Shown here piece by piece: positions 8,927 through 16,834 of a stretch of DNA of 64,000 bases. The notes beneath the pieces were generated by a model. That model searched no databases, was not told the origin of the DNA, and saw only the letters and a list, made by a program, of their open reading frames with translations. Source of the DNA: Mycobacterium genavense ATCC 51234 (GTDB lineage: Bacteria > Actinomycetota > Actinomycetes > Mycobacteriales > Mycobacteriaceae); assembly GCF_000526915.1 (NCBI RefSeq), contig NZ_JAGZ01000009.1, positions 124,001 through 188,000 on the forward strand, given 5' to 3'. Position 1 is the first letter of the stretch. Each line of letters begins with the position of its first letter. The position numbers and the translations under genes are program-made.

Positions 8927-10107
8927 GTCGCGGTCCGCTCGACGCGTACCACGGCGATGTCGTCGGTGAGGCCGCCGCGCGGCTCCGCGAGTTCTCCGGT
9001 GCCGTCGATCAGCGCGTCGACGAATGCCGCACCGGGTAAGCCACCGTGGGTCCGCGCCAGTGCCAGCAAGCCATCCTCCCCCAGTCGCTCGTTGCCGGTT
9101 CCGCAGTATCCCTCGAACAGGCCGTCGGTGAGCAGCAACAGCCCCTGCCCCAGCGGCAGTTCCAGTTCGGACTGCGGCCAGTCGTCGGCACCCAGTCCCA
9201 GCGCCGGCCCGGCCGGCGGTTCGATCCACTCCACCGTTGCGGCGCCTTGGCGCAACATACCCGGATGCCCGGCCCGGATACAGCTGATGCGGCCGGTGTC
9301 GGGCGCGAACTCGAGCGACAGGACCGTCGCGAAGATGCCGCTGCCCATGCGTTCGGCGTGCAGCACCCGCTCCAGCTGCCGCATCGATTCAGCGGCCCGC
9401 ACCCCGGCGAACGTGAGTGCGCGCCAAGCGATCCGCAGCGCCGCACCCAGCGCGGCCTCGTTGGGCCCGTGCCCGGCGACGTCTCCGATCAGGACGTGCA
9501 CGACCCGGTCCGGCGTCTGCACGACGTCGTAGAAGTCACCGCACAGCAGCGCGTCAGCACGACTCGGCCGGTACCGGGCCACGATCGCGACGCCCGGGTC
9601 CTCCAGCAGCAGCGGCGACGGCAGCAGGCCGCGTTCGAGCAGGGCGTTCTCGCGGGCCCGAAGCTGTGTCGCGTGCAGGTCCGCGGCGATGATCTCCACC
9701 CGCTTGCGCTCGATCGCGTACAGCAGCGCACGACGCAGCATGTCGGCTTCGACGCGGCCCTTGACCAGATAATCCTGTGCCCCCGCCGCGACCGCCGAGG
9801 CGCCGAAGAATTCGTCGTTGAAACCGGTCAGCACCACGATCGGCACGGTCGCATCGTGTTTGGCGATGCGGTCCAGGGCTTCGATGCCGCTGGCGTCGGG
9901 CAGCTGCAGGTCCAGCAGCACGCAGTCGGGCCGCGCGGTGGCCAGCTCACGCTCGGCGTGCGCCATCGACTGCGCCCAGGTCACCCGGATGTCGTCGACC
10001 CCGCTGGAGATCAGGTCTTCGACCAGCACCGCGTCGGCGCGGTCGTCTTCGACCAGGAGCAACGACAATGTCTGCCAGCTCGCCGCCGGGGTGACTGGGC
10101 TAAGCAT
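8923..10107 (-). CDS. Response regulator fused to SpoIIE-type PP2C serine phosphatase
   Basis: 394 residues. Residues 12-130 are a receiver domain with the acidic pair at 21-22, phospho-acceptor Asp66 (VLLDLQLPD) and Lys116. A short linker helix (ERKRVEIIAADLHATQLRARE) leads to a PP2C/SpoIIE domain with metal-binding motifs LCGDFYDV, IGDVAGHG, LLLTDGLFE and the closing GGLTDDIAVVRVE. Such RsbU/SpoIIE-like proteins dephosphorylate STAS anti-anti-sigma factors, releasing a sigma factor. It is the first gene of an operon with 4-base overlaps to the histidine kinase and then the small receiver. I do not recall this operon between the SulP gene and fadE25 in M. tuberculosis, so it looks like an accessory insertion. 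The target is unknown; the SigF/RsbW module in this window is one candidate. Confidence 0.9.
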   Translation of the reverse strand: MLSPVTPAASWQTLSLLLVEDDRADAVLVEDLISSGVDDIRVTWAQSMAHAERELATARPDCVLLDLQLPDASGIEALDRIAKHDATVPIVVLTGFNDEFFGASAVAAGAQDYLVKGRVEADMLRRALLYAIERKRVEIIAADLHATQLRARENALLERGLLPSPLLLEDPGVAIVARYRPSRADALLCGDFYDVVQTPDRVVHVLIGDVAGHGPNEAALGAALRIAWRALTFAGVRAAESMRQLERVLHAERMGSGIFATVLSLEFAPDTGRISCIRAGHPGMLRQGAATVEWIEPPAGPALGLGADDWPQSELELPLGQGLLLLTDGLFEGYCGTGNERLGEDGLLALARTHGGLPGAAFVDALIDGTGELAEPRGGLTDDIAVVRVERTAT

Positions 10108-10143
10108 TCCCCACCCCTTGCCGCAGTCGTAACCTGCTCATTG

Positions 10144-10190
10144 GCGCTACGCGTGGCCGTTACCCTCCAAACGGCGCTTGGTCGTAGCGC
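10144..10190. repeat. Inverted repeat upstream of the phosphatase-kinase operon
   Basis: Perfect 8-bp arms GCGCTACG (10144-10151) and CGTAGCGC (10183-10190) separated by 31 bases, lying between the fadE25 stop and the start of the REC-PP2C gene. It could be an operator for the signalling operon or a long-loop hairpin after fadE25; no T-run follows, so a classical terminator is unlikely. Confidence 0.4.
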
Positions 10191-10212
10191 ACGATCCTAT
10201 CCCGAAAAACAC

Positions 10213-11382
10213 TCAGCGCAGCAGCGCCCGCGACATCACCACGCGCTGAATCTGATTGGTGCCCTCGTAGATCTGGGTGATTTTGGCGTCGCGCATCATC
10301 CGCTCGACGGGAAAGTCGACGGTGTAGCCGGCGCCGCCGAACAGTTGCACGGCGTCGGTGGTGGCCTCCATCGCGACGTCGGAGGCAAAGCACTTGGAGG
10401 CCGCCGAGATGAACCCCAGATTGGACTCGCCGCGTTCGGCCCGCGCGGCGGCGCTGTAGACCATCAGCCGAGCCGCCTCCACCTTCATCGCCATGTCGGC
10501 CAGCATGAACTGCACGCCCTGGTTGTCGCTGATCGGGCGGCCGAACTGCTTGCGATCCTTGGTGTAGGCGATGGCGGCGTCCACCGCGCCCTGCGCGATC
10601 CCGACGGCCTGCGCCCCGATGGTCGGGCGGGTGTGGTCCAGGGTGGCCAGCGCCGTCTTGAAACCAGTGCCGGGCTCGCCGATGATCCGGTCGCCCGGGA
10701 TGCGACAGTTCTCGAAGTACAGCTCGGTGGTCGGTGAGCCCTTGATGCCGAGCTTGCGCTCATTCGGTCCCACGCTGAATCCCTCGTCGTCGGCGTGCAC
10801 CATGAACGATGAGATGCCGTTGGCACCCTTGTCGGGATCGGTCACCGCCATCACGGTGTACCAGGTTGACTTGCCGCCGTTGGTGATCCAGCACTTGGCG
10901 CCGTTGAGAATCCAGTCGTCGCCGTCGGCCTTGGCGCGGGTGCGCATCGACGCCGCGTCACTGCCGGCCTCCCGCTCGCTCAGGGCGTAGGACGCCATCG
11001 CGCTGCCATCGGCGATCGACGGCAAAACCTGCTTTTTCAGCTCTTCGGAGCCGCGCAGGATCAGGCCCATGGTGCCGAGCTTGTTCACCGCCGGAATCAG
11101 CGAAGCCGACGTGTCGACCCGGGCGACCTCCTCGATCACGATGCAGACCGCGACGGAGTCCGCGCCCTGACCGCCGTACTCCTCGGGCACGTGCACGGCG
11201 TTGAAGCCCGATGCATTCAGCGCGTCGAGCGCCTCGGACGGGAAGCGGGAATTCTCGTCCACGTCGGCGGCGTGCGGAGCGATTTCCTTTTCCGCCAGCG
11301 CCCGAATCGCCGCCCGCATTTCCTGGTGTTCCTCGGGCAGTTGGAACAGATCGAAGTCGGGGTGTCCGGCCCATGCAGCCAT
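10213..11382 (-). CDS. fadE25: Acyl-CoA dehydrogenase FadE25
   Basis: 389-residue flavoprotein of the short/medium-chain acyl-CoA dehydrogenase class, catalysing the first oxidation step of beta-oxidation. The family signatures ALSEREAGSDAASM and CWITNGGKS are clear. The catalytic glutamate is expected at Glu373 in the C-terminal IYEGTNQIQR, the position used by short-chain members. Length equals the mycobacterial FadE25 family. It lies 15 bp downstream of purE on the same strand, and purK-purE-fadE25 probably share a transcript, as in M. tuberculosis (Rv3274c-Rv3276c). No lesions seen. Confidence 0.95.
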   Translation of the reverse strand: MAAWAGHPDFDLFQLPEEHQEMRAAIRALAEKEIAPHAADVDENSRFPSEALDALNASGFNAVHVPEEYGGQGADSVAVCIVIEEVARVDTSASLIPAVNKLGTMGLILRGSEELKKQVLPSIADGSAMASYALSEREAGSDAASMRTRAKADGDDWILNGAKCWITNGGKSTWYTVMAVTDPDKGANGISSFMVHADDEGFSVGPNERKLGIKGSPTTELYFENCRIPGDRIIGEPGTGFKTALATLDHTRPTIGAQAVGIAQGAVDAAIAYTKDRKQFGRPISDNQGVQFMLADMAMKVEAARLMVYSAAARAERGESNLGFISAASKCFASDVAMEATTDAVQLFGGAGYTVDFPVERMMRDAKITQIYEGTNQIQRVVMSRALLR

Positions 11383-11397
11383 CTTGAAATCTCCTTG

Positions 11398-11913
11398 CTA
11401 GTCGCCGGTAACTTTACCCTGGAGCTGTTGCAGGGCCTCATTCTTGGCCCGCACGCTGTCGGCCAGCTGTTGCTGGAATGCCACCACCCGGGCCCGCAGG
11501 GCCGGGTCGAAGGCGCCGAGAATCCGCACCGCCAGCAAGCCGGCGTTGCGGCCCCCGCCGATCGAGACCGTGGCCACCGGCACGCCGGCGGGCATCTGCA
11601 CGATCGACAGCAGCGAATCCAGCCCGTCGAGGCGGGCCAGCGGCACCGGCACCCCGATCACCGGCAGCGGTGTCGCGGCGGCGACCATGCCGGGCAGGTG
11701 CGCGGCGCCCCCGGCGCCGGCGATGATGACCTCGATGCCGCGGTCGGCCGCGCCCCGGGCGTAGTCAAACATCACGTCCGGGGTGCGATGCGCGGAGACC
11801 ACGCGGACCTCGGCCGGGATATCAAATTCGGCCAGCGCCGCGGCGGCGTCGGCCATCACCGACCAGTCGCTGTCGCTGCCCATGATCACCCCGACGCGGG
11901 GGGTTTCACTCAT
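11398..11913 (-). CDS. purE: N5-carboxyaminoimidazole ribonucleotide mutase PurE
   Basis: 171-residue class I PurE; converts N5-CAIR to CAIR in de novo purine synthesis, using the product of PurK. The N-terminal VGVIMGSDSDW motif, VVSAHRTPD and GAGGAAHLPGMVAA around the active site are all present. Its ATG overlaps the purK stop by 4 bases, so translation is probably coupled with its pathway partner. Confidence 0.96.
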   Translation of the reverse strand: MSETPRVGVIMGSDSDWSVMADAAAALAEFDIPAEVRVVSAHRTPDVMFDYARGAADRGIEVIIAGAGGAAHLPGMVAAATPLPVIGVPVPLARLDGLDSLLSIVQMPAGVPVATVSIGGGRNAGLLAVRILGAFDPALRARVVAFQQQLADSVRAKNEALQQLQGKVTGD

Positions 11914-13136
11914 CGGCGCCGCTCCTCATGTGGATCCCATCCGTCCGCCCACTGCCCATGTGCCAACCAGTGTGCCGCCAGCTCGGCGCGTTCACGAAGC
12001 GTCGGCAGGTCGGCGGCGTCGTCACCCAGAAAGTTGACGTGCCCAACCTTGCGGCCCGGACGCTCGCCCTTGCCGTACAGATGCACCCGGGCATCGGGCA
12101 TCCGCGCGTACAGATGATGCAGCCGCTCGTCGACGGTCATCTCCGGCGGCTGCGCGGCGCCCAGCACGTTGGCCATCACCGTCACAGGCGCGATGGCATC
12201 GGTCGTGCCGAGCGGGTAGTCCAGCACCGCCCGCAGGTGCTGTTCGAACTGGCTGGTGCGCGACCCGTCCATGCTCCAGTGCCCGGAGTTGTGCGGCCGC
12301 ATCGCCAGCTCGTTGACCAGCAGTTCGCCGTCGGTGGTCTCGAACAGCTCGACGGCCAGCAGACCGACGACGCCGAGTTCGGCCGCCAGCCGCAGCGCCA
12401 GCTGCTGCGCGGCCGCGGCCACGCCTTGGGGCAGCTCCGGGGCGGGCGCGATCACCAGCACGCAGATGCCGTCGTCTTGCACCGTCTCGACCACCGGCCA
12501 CGCCGCGCCCTGGCCGAACGGCGAGCGCGCCACCAGCGCCGCCAGTTCGCGTCGCAATTCGACCTTTTCCTCGAGCACCACCGACACCCCGTCGGCCAGG
12601 TACGAGCGGGCGATCTCCCACGCATCCGCCGGGTCGCGCGCCAGCCGCACGCCCCGGCCGTCGTAACCCCCGCGGGCCGCCTTGACCACCAGCGGGGGCT
12701 CGACATGGCGCGCGAAGGCGTCCAGCTCGTCCAGGCGGTCCAGCGAATCCAGGCCGAGATAGCGCGGCACCGCGGCGCCGAGGGCGTCCAGCTTGCGGCG
12801 CATCACGAGCTTGTCCTGGGCGTGCACCAACGCCTGCGGCGGCGGTGCCACGTTGACGCCCTCGGCGACCAGCTTCTCCAGCAGCTCCGTCGGGACGTGC
12901 TCGTGGTCGAAGGTCAGCACGTCGGCACCGGCGGCGACCCGGCGCAGGTCGTCAACATCGGCATGCGAACCGATTACCACGTCGGGGGTGACCTGGGCGG
13001 CAGGCTCGTCGGCGGCGGTCGCCAGCACCCGCAGGCTTTGCCCCAGCGCGATCGCGGCCTGGTGCGTCATCCGGGCTAGTTGACCACCGCCGACCATCGC
13101 GACCACCGGAGCGCGTGTACTCGGCACGGCCATCAT
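11910..13136 (-). CDS. purK: N5-carboxyaminoimidazole ribonucleotide synthase PurK
   Basis: 408-residue ATP-grasp enzyme that makes N5-CAIR from AIR, ATP and bicarbonate. Visible features are the N-terminal GGGQLARM, the ATP-grasp core VVKAARGGYDGRGV, and the metal/substrate region NELAMRPHNSGHWS. First gene of the purK-purE(-fadE25) group, ending in a 4-base overlap with purE. The first two codons are both Met; either could start. The 110-bp region between this start and the divergent GtrA-like gene holds promoters for both directions. Confidence 0.95.
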   Translation of the reverse strand: MMAVPSTRAPVVAMVGGGQLARMTHQAAIALGQSLRVLATAADEPAAQVTPDVVIGSHADVDDLRRVAAGADVLTFDHEHVPTELLEKLVAEGVNVAPPPQALVHAQDKLVMRRKLDALGAAVPRYLGLDSLDRLDELDAFARHVEPPLVVKAARGGYDGRGVRLARDPADAWEIARSYLADGVSVVLEEKVELRRELAALVARSPFGQGAAWPVVETVQDDGICVLVIAPAPELPQGVAAAAQQLALRLAAELGVVGLLAVELFETTDGELLVNELAMRPHNSGHWSMDGSRTSQFEQHLRAVLDYPLGTTDAIAPVTVMANVLGAAQPPEMTVDERLHHLYARMPDARVHLYGKGERPGRKVGHVNFLGDDAADLPTLRERAELAAHWLAHGQWADGWDPHEERRR

Positions 13137-13208
13137 GGTGTCACGGGACGACAGTTCCGTGCTCAGGGCGTGTTGACCGGCAGTGACGCGAAATCGTTAG
13201 CTACCATT

Positions 13209-13238
13209 TTGCGCCGTTTTCGAGTCCGTCCGTACACT
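13209..13238 (+). promoter_or_regulatory. Predicted promoter of the GtrA-like gene (leaderless)
   Basis: TTGCGC (13209-13214), an 18-base spacer, and TACACT (13233-13238), a TANNNT -10 box. The GTG start at 13247 follows the -10 box by 8 bases, so transcription would start at or next to the start codon and give a leaderless mRNA, a common arrangement in mycobacteria. Confidence 0.5.
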
Positions 13239-13246
13239 CACGTCTT

Positions 13247-13915
13247 GTGTCCTTCGCCGATGCCACAATCGCGCGCTTGCCGCAGGCCATTCAGCCCTAT
13301 GCACAGCGCCATCATGAATTCATCAAATTCGCCATCGTCGGGGGCACCACTTTCGTCATCGACTCGGCAATTTTCTACACGCTGAAGCTGACGATTCTGG
13401 ACACCAAGCCGGTGACGGCCAAGGTCATCGCCGGCATCGTCGCGGTCATCGCGTCCTATGTGCTGAACCGGGAGTGGAGCTTCCGCGACCGCGGCGGCCG
13501 CGAGCGCCATCACGAGGCGCTGCTGTTCTTCGCGTTCAGCGGGGTGGGCGTGCTGCTGAGCATGGCGCCGCTGTGGATTTCCAGCTACATCCTGCAGTTG
13601 CGTGAGCCGACGGTGTCGCTGACGGTGGAGAACATCGCGGACTTCATCTCCGCCTACATCATCGGCAACCTGCTGCAGATGGCATTTCGGTTCTGGGCGT
13701 TCCGGCGCTGGGTGTTCCCCGACCAGTTCGCCCGCAACCCCGACAAGGCACTGGAGTCCGCGCTCACCGCGGGCGGGATTGCCGAGGTATTCGAGGACGA
13801 GGTCGAGTCCGGCAACGTCACCATGCTGCGCGCCTGGCGCAACCGGCGCGGCCGCATCAGTCAGCTCGGTGACTCCCCGACTTCAGGGGAACCCAGGGTG
13901 TCGAAAACTTCGTGA
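13247..13915 (+). CDS. GtrA-family membrane protein
   Basis: 222 residues with a GtrA domain over about 20-165: four hydrophobic segments (FAIVGGTTFVIDSAIFYTL; a second around VIAGIVAVIASYVL ending in the NREWSFR motif; LLFFAFSGVGVLLSMAPL; the last around IADFISAYIIGNLLQM ending FRFWAFRRWVF). GtrA proteins help move polyprenyl-linked sugars across the membrane for cell-wall glycan decoration; the substrate here is unknown. It has an extra hydrophilic C-terminal tail. It corresponds to Rv3277 by position. The final 55 bp overlap the convergent PH-domain gene. The GTG start has no Shine-Dalgarno sequence but a -10 box right in front. Confidence 0.88.
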   Translation: MSFADATIARLPQAIQPYAQRHHEFIKFAIVGGTTFVIDSAIFYTLKLTILDTKPVTAKVIAGIVAVIASYVLNREWSFRDRGGRERHHEALLFFAFSGVGVLLSMAPLWISSYILQLREPTVSLTVENIADFISAYIIGNLLQMAFRFWAFRRWVFPDQFARNPDKALESALTAGGIAEVFEDEVESGNVTMLRAWRNRRGRISQLGDSPTSGEPRVSKTS

Positions 13916-14388
13916 TACAGCAGCGCGTGCACCTCGCGTAGCCGCGGAATGTTGTAGAACTCCAACGGATCCTGGGATGCCGACTCGATGATCAGGGTGC
14001 CGGTGCGAAACGGGCGCTCCCAGATCTTGTCCCGGAATTCCACGCTGTTGATGCGCGCCAACGGGATGTCGATACCACTGCGGGTCAGCAATCCGTGCCG
14101 ATACATCACGCGGCGATTGGTGACGACGAAATGTGTGGTGAGCCAAGTTAAGAACGGCCACAGCGTCAGCCAGCCGACGATCACCAACCAGATGCCCCAA
14201 ATGACGCCGTGGATGATGTTTTTGGCCAGCTGCTCCCAGTGCGTGGAGTTGACGTAGCCGGACCCGAACGCCGCCAGGCCGGTCACCAGAATGAAAACCG
14301 CGACCGGCCCGATCAATCGCTTCCAGTGCGGGTGGCGATGGATGACGACCTGTTCGCCGGCGGCCAGGGCGTTGTCGGGATAGCTCAT
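13861..14388 (-). CDS. PH-domain (bPH) membrane protein
   Basis: 175 residues: two membrane segments near the start (IGPVAVFILVTGLAAFGSGYV; WGIWLVIVGWLTLWPFLTWL) followed by a bacterial pleckstrin-homology-like domain of the YdbS/YvcR kind (TTHFVVTNRRVMYRHGLLTRSGIDIPLARINSVEF). Function unknown; position matches Rv3278c. It lies 9 bp downstream of birA and is probably co-transcribed with it. Its 3' end overlaps the GtrA-like gene. Confidence 0.88.
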   Translation of the reverse strand: MSYPDNALAAGEQVVIHRHPHWKRLIGPVAVFILVTGLAAFGSGYVNSTHWEQLAKNIIHGVIWGIWLVIVGWLTLWPFLTWLTTHFVVTNRRVMYRHGLLTRSGIDIPLARINSVEFRDKIWERPFRTGTLIIESASQDPLEFYNIPRLREVHALLYHEVFDTLGSPEVGESPS

Positions 14389-14397
14389 GTGGTGACA

Positions 14398-15213
14398 TTA
14401 GCCCCGCAAATGCACGACGTCACCGGCGGAGACGACGACAGTCTCGTTCGCGGCGTCCAGACACAGCCGGCCGTGATCGTCGATTCCGCTGGCGGTGCCG
14501 ACGATTTCCCGGCCGCCGGGCAGCTGTACGCGCACCCGGGTGCCGAGGGTCAGGCTGCGCGCCCGGTAGTCGGCGGCTAACTGCCAGTCCGCCCCGCGCG
14601 CGGCCTGCCACGCGACGATGCGGCCGCCGAGTTCGCGCAACACCGCGCACACCAGCCGATCCCGGTCCGGGGCCGCCACGCCCAGGTCGAACAACGACGT
14701 CGCGCCCGGCCCGTCGACCTCCTCGGGCGGCTGGGTCACGTTGAGCCCCAAGCCAATTACCACAACCGGCCGGGCGACCTCGGCGAGGATCCCGGCCAGT
14801 TTGCCCCCGCCGGCCAGCACGTCGTTGGGCCACTTGAGGCCCAGCTCGACATTGCTGCCCCGCAGCAGCGGGGCCACGGCGTCGACGACCGCCACCCCGG
14901 TGGCCAACGGCAGCCAGCCCCACCCGGTGACCGGGACGTCGACGACGCTGACCGCGACCGACATGGTGATCTGCGCGCGCGGCGAGGCCGACCAGCCGCG
15001 GCCGTGCCGCCCGCGCCCGGCGGTCTGGTGTTCGGCGATCAGCACCGCTCCGGCGATGTCGGTGCCGTCGGCCGCGCGGGCCAGCAGATCGGCATTGGTC
15101 GAACCGGTCTGTTCGACGACATCGAGTCGCCGCCAACCCAATCCGGTGCCGACCAGCTCGGCGCGCAGCACGGCCGCATTCAACGGAGTTCGGAACTGAT
15201 GTCGGTCGGTCAC
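14398..15213 (-). CDS. birA: Biotin--[acetyl-CoA-carboxylase] ligase BirA
   Basis: 271-residue biotin protein ligase that forms biotinyl-AMP and attaches biotin to carrier lysines, here presumably that of AccA3 (24219). The signature GRGRHGRGW binds biotinyl-AMP; EQTGSTNADLLARA, LKWPNDVL and the C-terminal SH3-like domain ending in GDVVHLRG are present. It lacks an N-terminal DNA-binding domain, so it is not a repressor. The frame stays open far upstream, but that stretch is antisense to the dehydrogenase gene; I chose GTG 15213 (VTDRHQF), which gives the usual mycobacterial length. Starts 17 bp after the dehydrogenase gene, with the PH-domain gene downstream. Confidence 0.93.
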   Translation of the reverse strand: MTDRHQFRTPLNAAVLRAELVGTGLGWRRLDVVEQTGSTNADLLARAADGTDIAGAVLIAEHQTAGRGRHGRGWSASPRAQITMSVAVSVVDVPVTGWGWLPLATGVAVVDAVAPLLRGSNVELGLKWPNDVLAGGGKLAGILAEVARPVVVIGLGLNVTQPPEEVDGPGATSLFDLGVAAPDRDRLVCAVLRELGGRIVAWQAARGADWQLAADYRARSLTLGTRVRVQLPGGREIVGTASGIDDHGRLCLDAANETVVVSAGDVVHLRG

Positions 15214-15230
15214 CGGATCCAGCGTAGAGG

Positions 15231-16796
15231 TCAGCGGCGCCGCTCTCGCGTGTCGTTGAGCATTTCCAGGACGGCCAGGTGGCTGAACAGCATGCTGGTC
15301 CCGATCGGGTTGCCGCCGCCGGGATAGGTCAGCCCGCTGGGGGCGGCCATCGTGTTGCCCGCGGCGTACAGCCCGGGAATGGGGTCGCCGGCGGTGTCGA
15401 GGACGCGCGCGGCCGCGTCGGTGCGCAGGCCGCCCTTGGTGCCCAGATCCGAAAGCCCGAACTGCGCGGCGTGGTACGGCGGCGTGGCGATCGGCACCAG
15501 CGGTGAGGCGCCCGCCGAGAACGCCCGATCGAAAGCCTCCTCGCCCCGGCCGAAGTCCACGTCGACACCGGCGGCGGCAAAGTCGTTGAACCGGGCCACC
15601 GTTGCGGCCAGCCGATCGCCGGGCACCCCGATCTTGGCGGCCAGCTCCTCGAGGGTGTCGGCGGTGTGCCACAGGCCGGCGGCGACGTACTTCTCGGTCT
15701 CGACGATGGACACATTGGCCGCCTTGACCGGCGGCACCTCGCCCTCGGAGTCGTCGTAGATCCTCCAGTACGGCAACGACATCGAGCCGTCTTGCAGCTG
15801 CGCGATGATCTCGCGCCCGACCCGGTCGTAGGCCCGGGACTCGTTGACGAATCGGTTGCCGTGCTGGTTGACGAAGATGCCGCCGGTGAACCACAGCGCG
15901 AACGCGCAGCGACCGTCGGGATGCGCCATGCCCGGTGACCACCAGGCCTGGTCCAGCAGGTCGGTGTCGGCGCCCGCGGCGATGCCGGCCTGCAGCGCCA
16001 GGCCGCGACTTCCCGGGCCGCCCATGGTGTCTCGGGCCACGCCCGGCACGCCGTATGCGCGACGCAATTCCTCGTTGGCTTCGAAACCGCCGGCGGCCAG
16101 CAGCACGCCCCGGCGGGCCCGGATGGCGCGGCGCTGCCCAGCGGTCTCGACGATCGCTCCGGTCACGGCACCGTCGGCCAGCACCAGCTCGACCAGCGCG
16201 GTGTCGCGGTGCAGCGACGCGGCCGGGTACTGCGCGATGGCGTTGAGGAATCGCGCGATCAGCGCGCGACCGCCGAGGTAGTAGTCGGCCGGGGTTTCGG
16301 CGCCGAGCCGGTCGGTGTCCAGCGGCCCGCGGATCGCGTCGCGCAGTTCGGGGGCGGCGGCCACCTTCAACGGCTTTGCGGCAATGTGCCGCTGACCGTC
16401 CAGGCGCGCCTTCGGCGCCTTGCCGTAGTAGTCGGGCCACGGCAGCGGCACGAACTTGATGTTCGGGTCTTGCTCGAGGTACTCGATCAGCGGCGCGCAG
16501 CCGCGCACGAACGTCTCCTGCAGCTCGCGGGGAGTGCGGTCACCGACCACGGCGCGGTAATAGGTCAGGGCGTCCTCGATGGTGTCGTCGGTGCCGGCCC
16601 GCACCAGCACGGGATTGCACGGGAACCAGACCCCGCCCCCGCCGGAGTAGGCCGTCGTGCCGCCGAACTTGTCGGTCGCCTCGACCAACACCACCTCGAG
16701 GCCTTCGCGGGCCGCGGTGTAGGCGCCGGTGACCCCGCCGCCGCCCGACCCGGCGACCAGCACGTCGCACTCGTCGCTCCACTGCATCGTGCCCAT
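15231..16796 (-). CDS. FAD-dependent dehydrogenase, 3-ketosteroid-delta1-dehydrogenase-like
   Basis: 521 residues with an N-terminal FAD dinucleotide-binding motif (VLVAGSGGGGVTGAYTAAREG, acidic end VLVEA) and the pattern KFGGTTAYSGGGGVWFP typical of KstD/fumarate-reductase-like flavoproteins. The C-terminal GLYAAGNTMAAPSGLTYPGGGNPIGTSMLFS closes the FAD site. It probably dehydrogenates a steroid or related substrate; true KstD activity is not proven by sequence alone. I do not recall it between birA and accD5 in M. tuberculosis. Two start choices exist, 16796 (MGTMQW) and 9 bases later. It is divergent from accD5 with only 38 bp between, and upstream of birA in the same orientation. Confidence 0.85.
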   Translation of the reverse strand: MGTMQWSDECDVLVAGSGGGGVTGAYTAAREGLEVVLVEATDKFGGTTAYSGGGGVWFPCNPVLVRAGTDDTIEDALTYYRAVVGDRTPRELQETFVRGCAPLIEYLEQDPNIKFVPLPWPDYYGKAPKARLDGQRHIAAKPLKVAAAPELRDAIRGPLDTDRLGAETPADYYLGGRALIARFLNAIAQYPAASLHRDTALVELVLADGAVTGAIVETAGQRRAIRARRGVLLAAGGFEANEELRRAYGVPGVARDTMGGPGSRGLALQAGIAAGADTDLLDQAWWSPGMAHPDGRCAFALWFTGGIFVNQHGNRFVNESRAYDRVGREIIAQLQDGSMSLPYWRIYDDSEGEVPPVKAANVSIVETEKYVAAGLWHTADTLEELAAKIGVPGDRLAATVARFNDFAAAGVDVDFGRGEEAFDRAFSAGASPLVPIATPPYHAAQFGLSDLGTKGGLRTDAAARVLDTAGDPIPGLYAAGNTMAAPSGLTYPGGGNPIGTSMLFSHLAVLEMLNDTRERRR

Positions 16797-16820
16797 AGTC
16801 AGCGCAGCCTATCCCGCCGC

Positions 16821-16826
16821 TAAGCT
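16821..16826 (+). promoter_or_regulatory. Predicted -10 box of accD5
   Basis: TAAGCT fits TANNNT and lies 8 bases before the accD5 ATG at 16835, within a 38-bp divergent gap with no Shine-Dalgarno sequence. A leaderless accD5-accE5 transcript is the simplest reading. No clear -35 box. Confidence 0.45.
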
Positions 16827-16834
16827 CGACTCCC

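Noticed and set aside
7322..9532. Long plus-strand open frames opposite the kinase and phosphatase genes
   Set aside because: Low-complexity Arg/Gln/His-rich translations with no motif; shadows of the minus-strand genes.
10161..10173. SigF-like GTTT and GGGTA on the minus strand before the phosphatase operon
   Set aside because: The two elements are only 3 bases apart; SigF needs about 15-17.
14398..16440. A 680-codon open frame covering birA and running far upstream
   Set aside because: Only the last 271 codons look like protein; the rest is Arg/Gly-rich and antisense to the flavoprotein gene. GC-rich genes often leave the opposite strand open.
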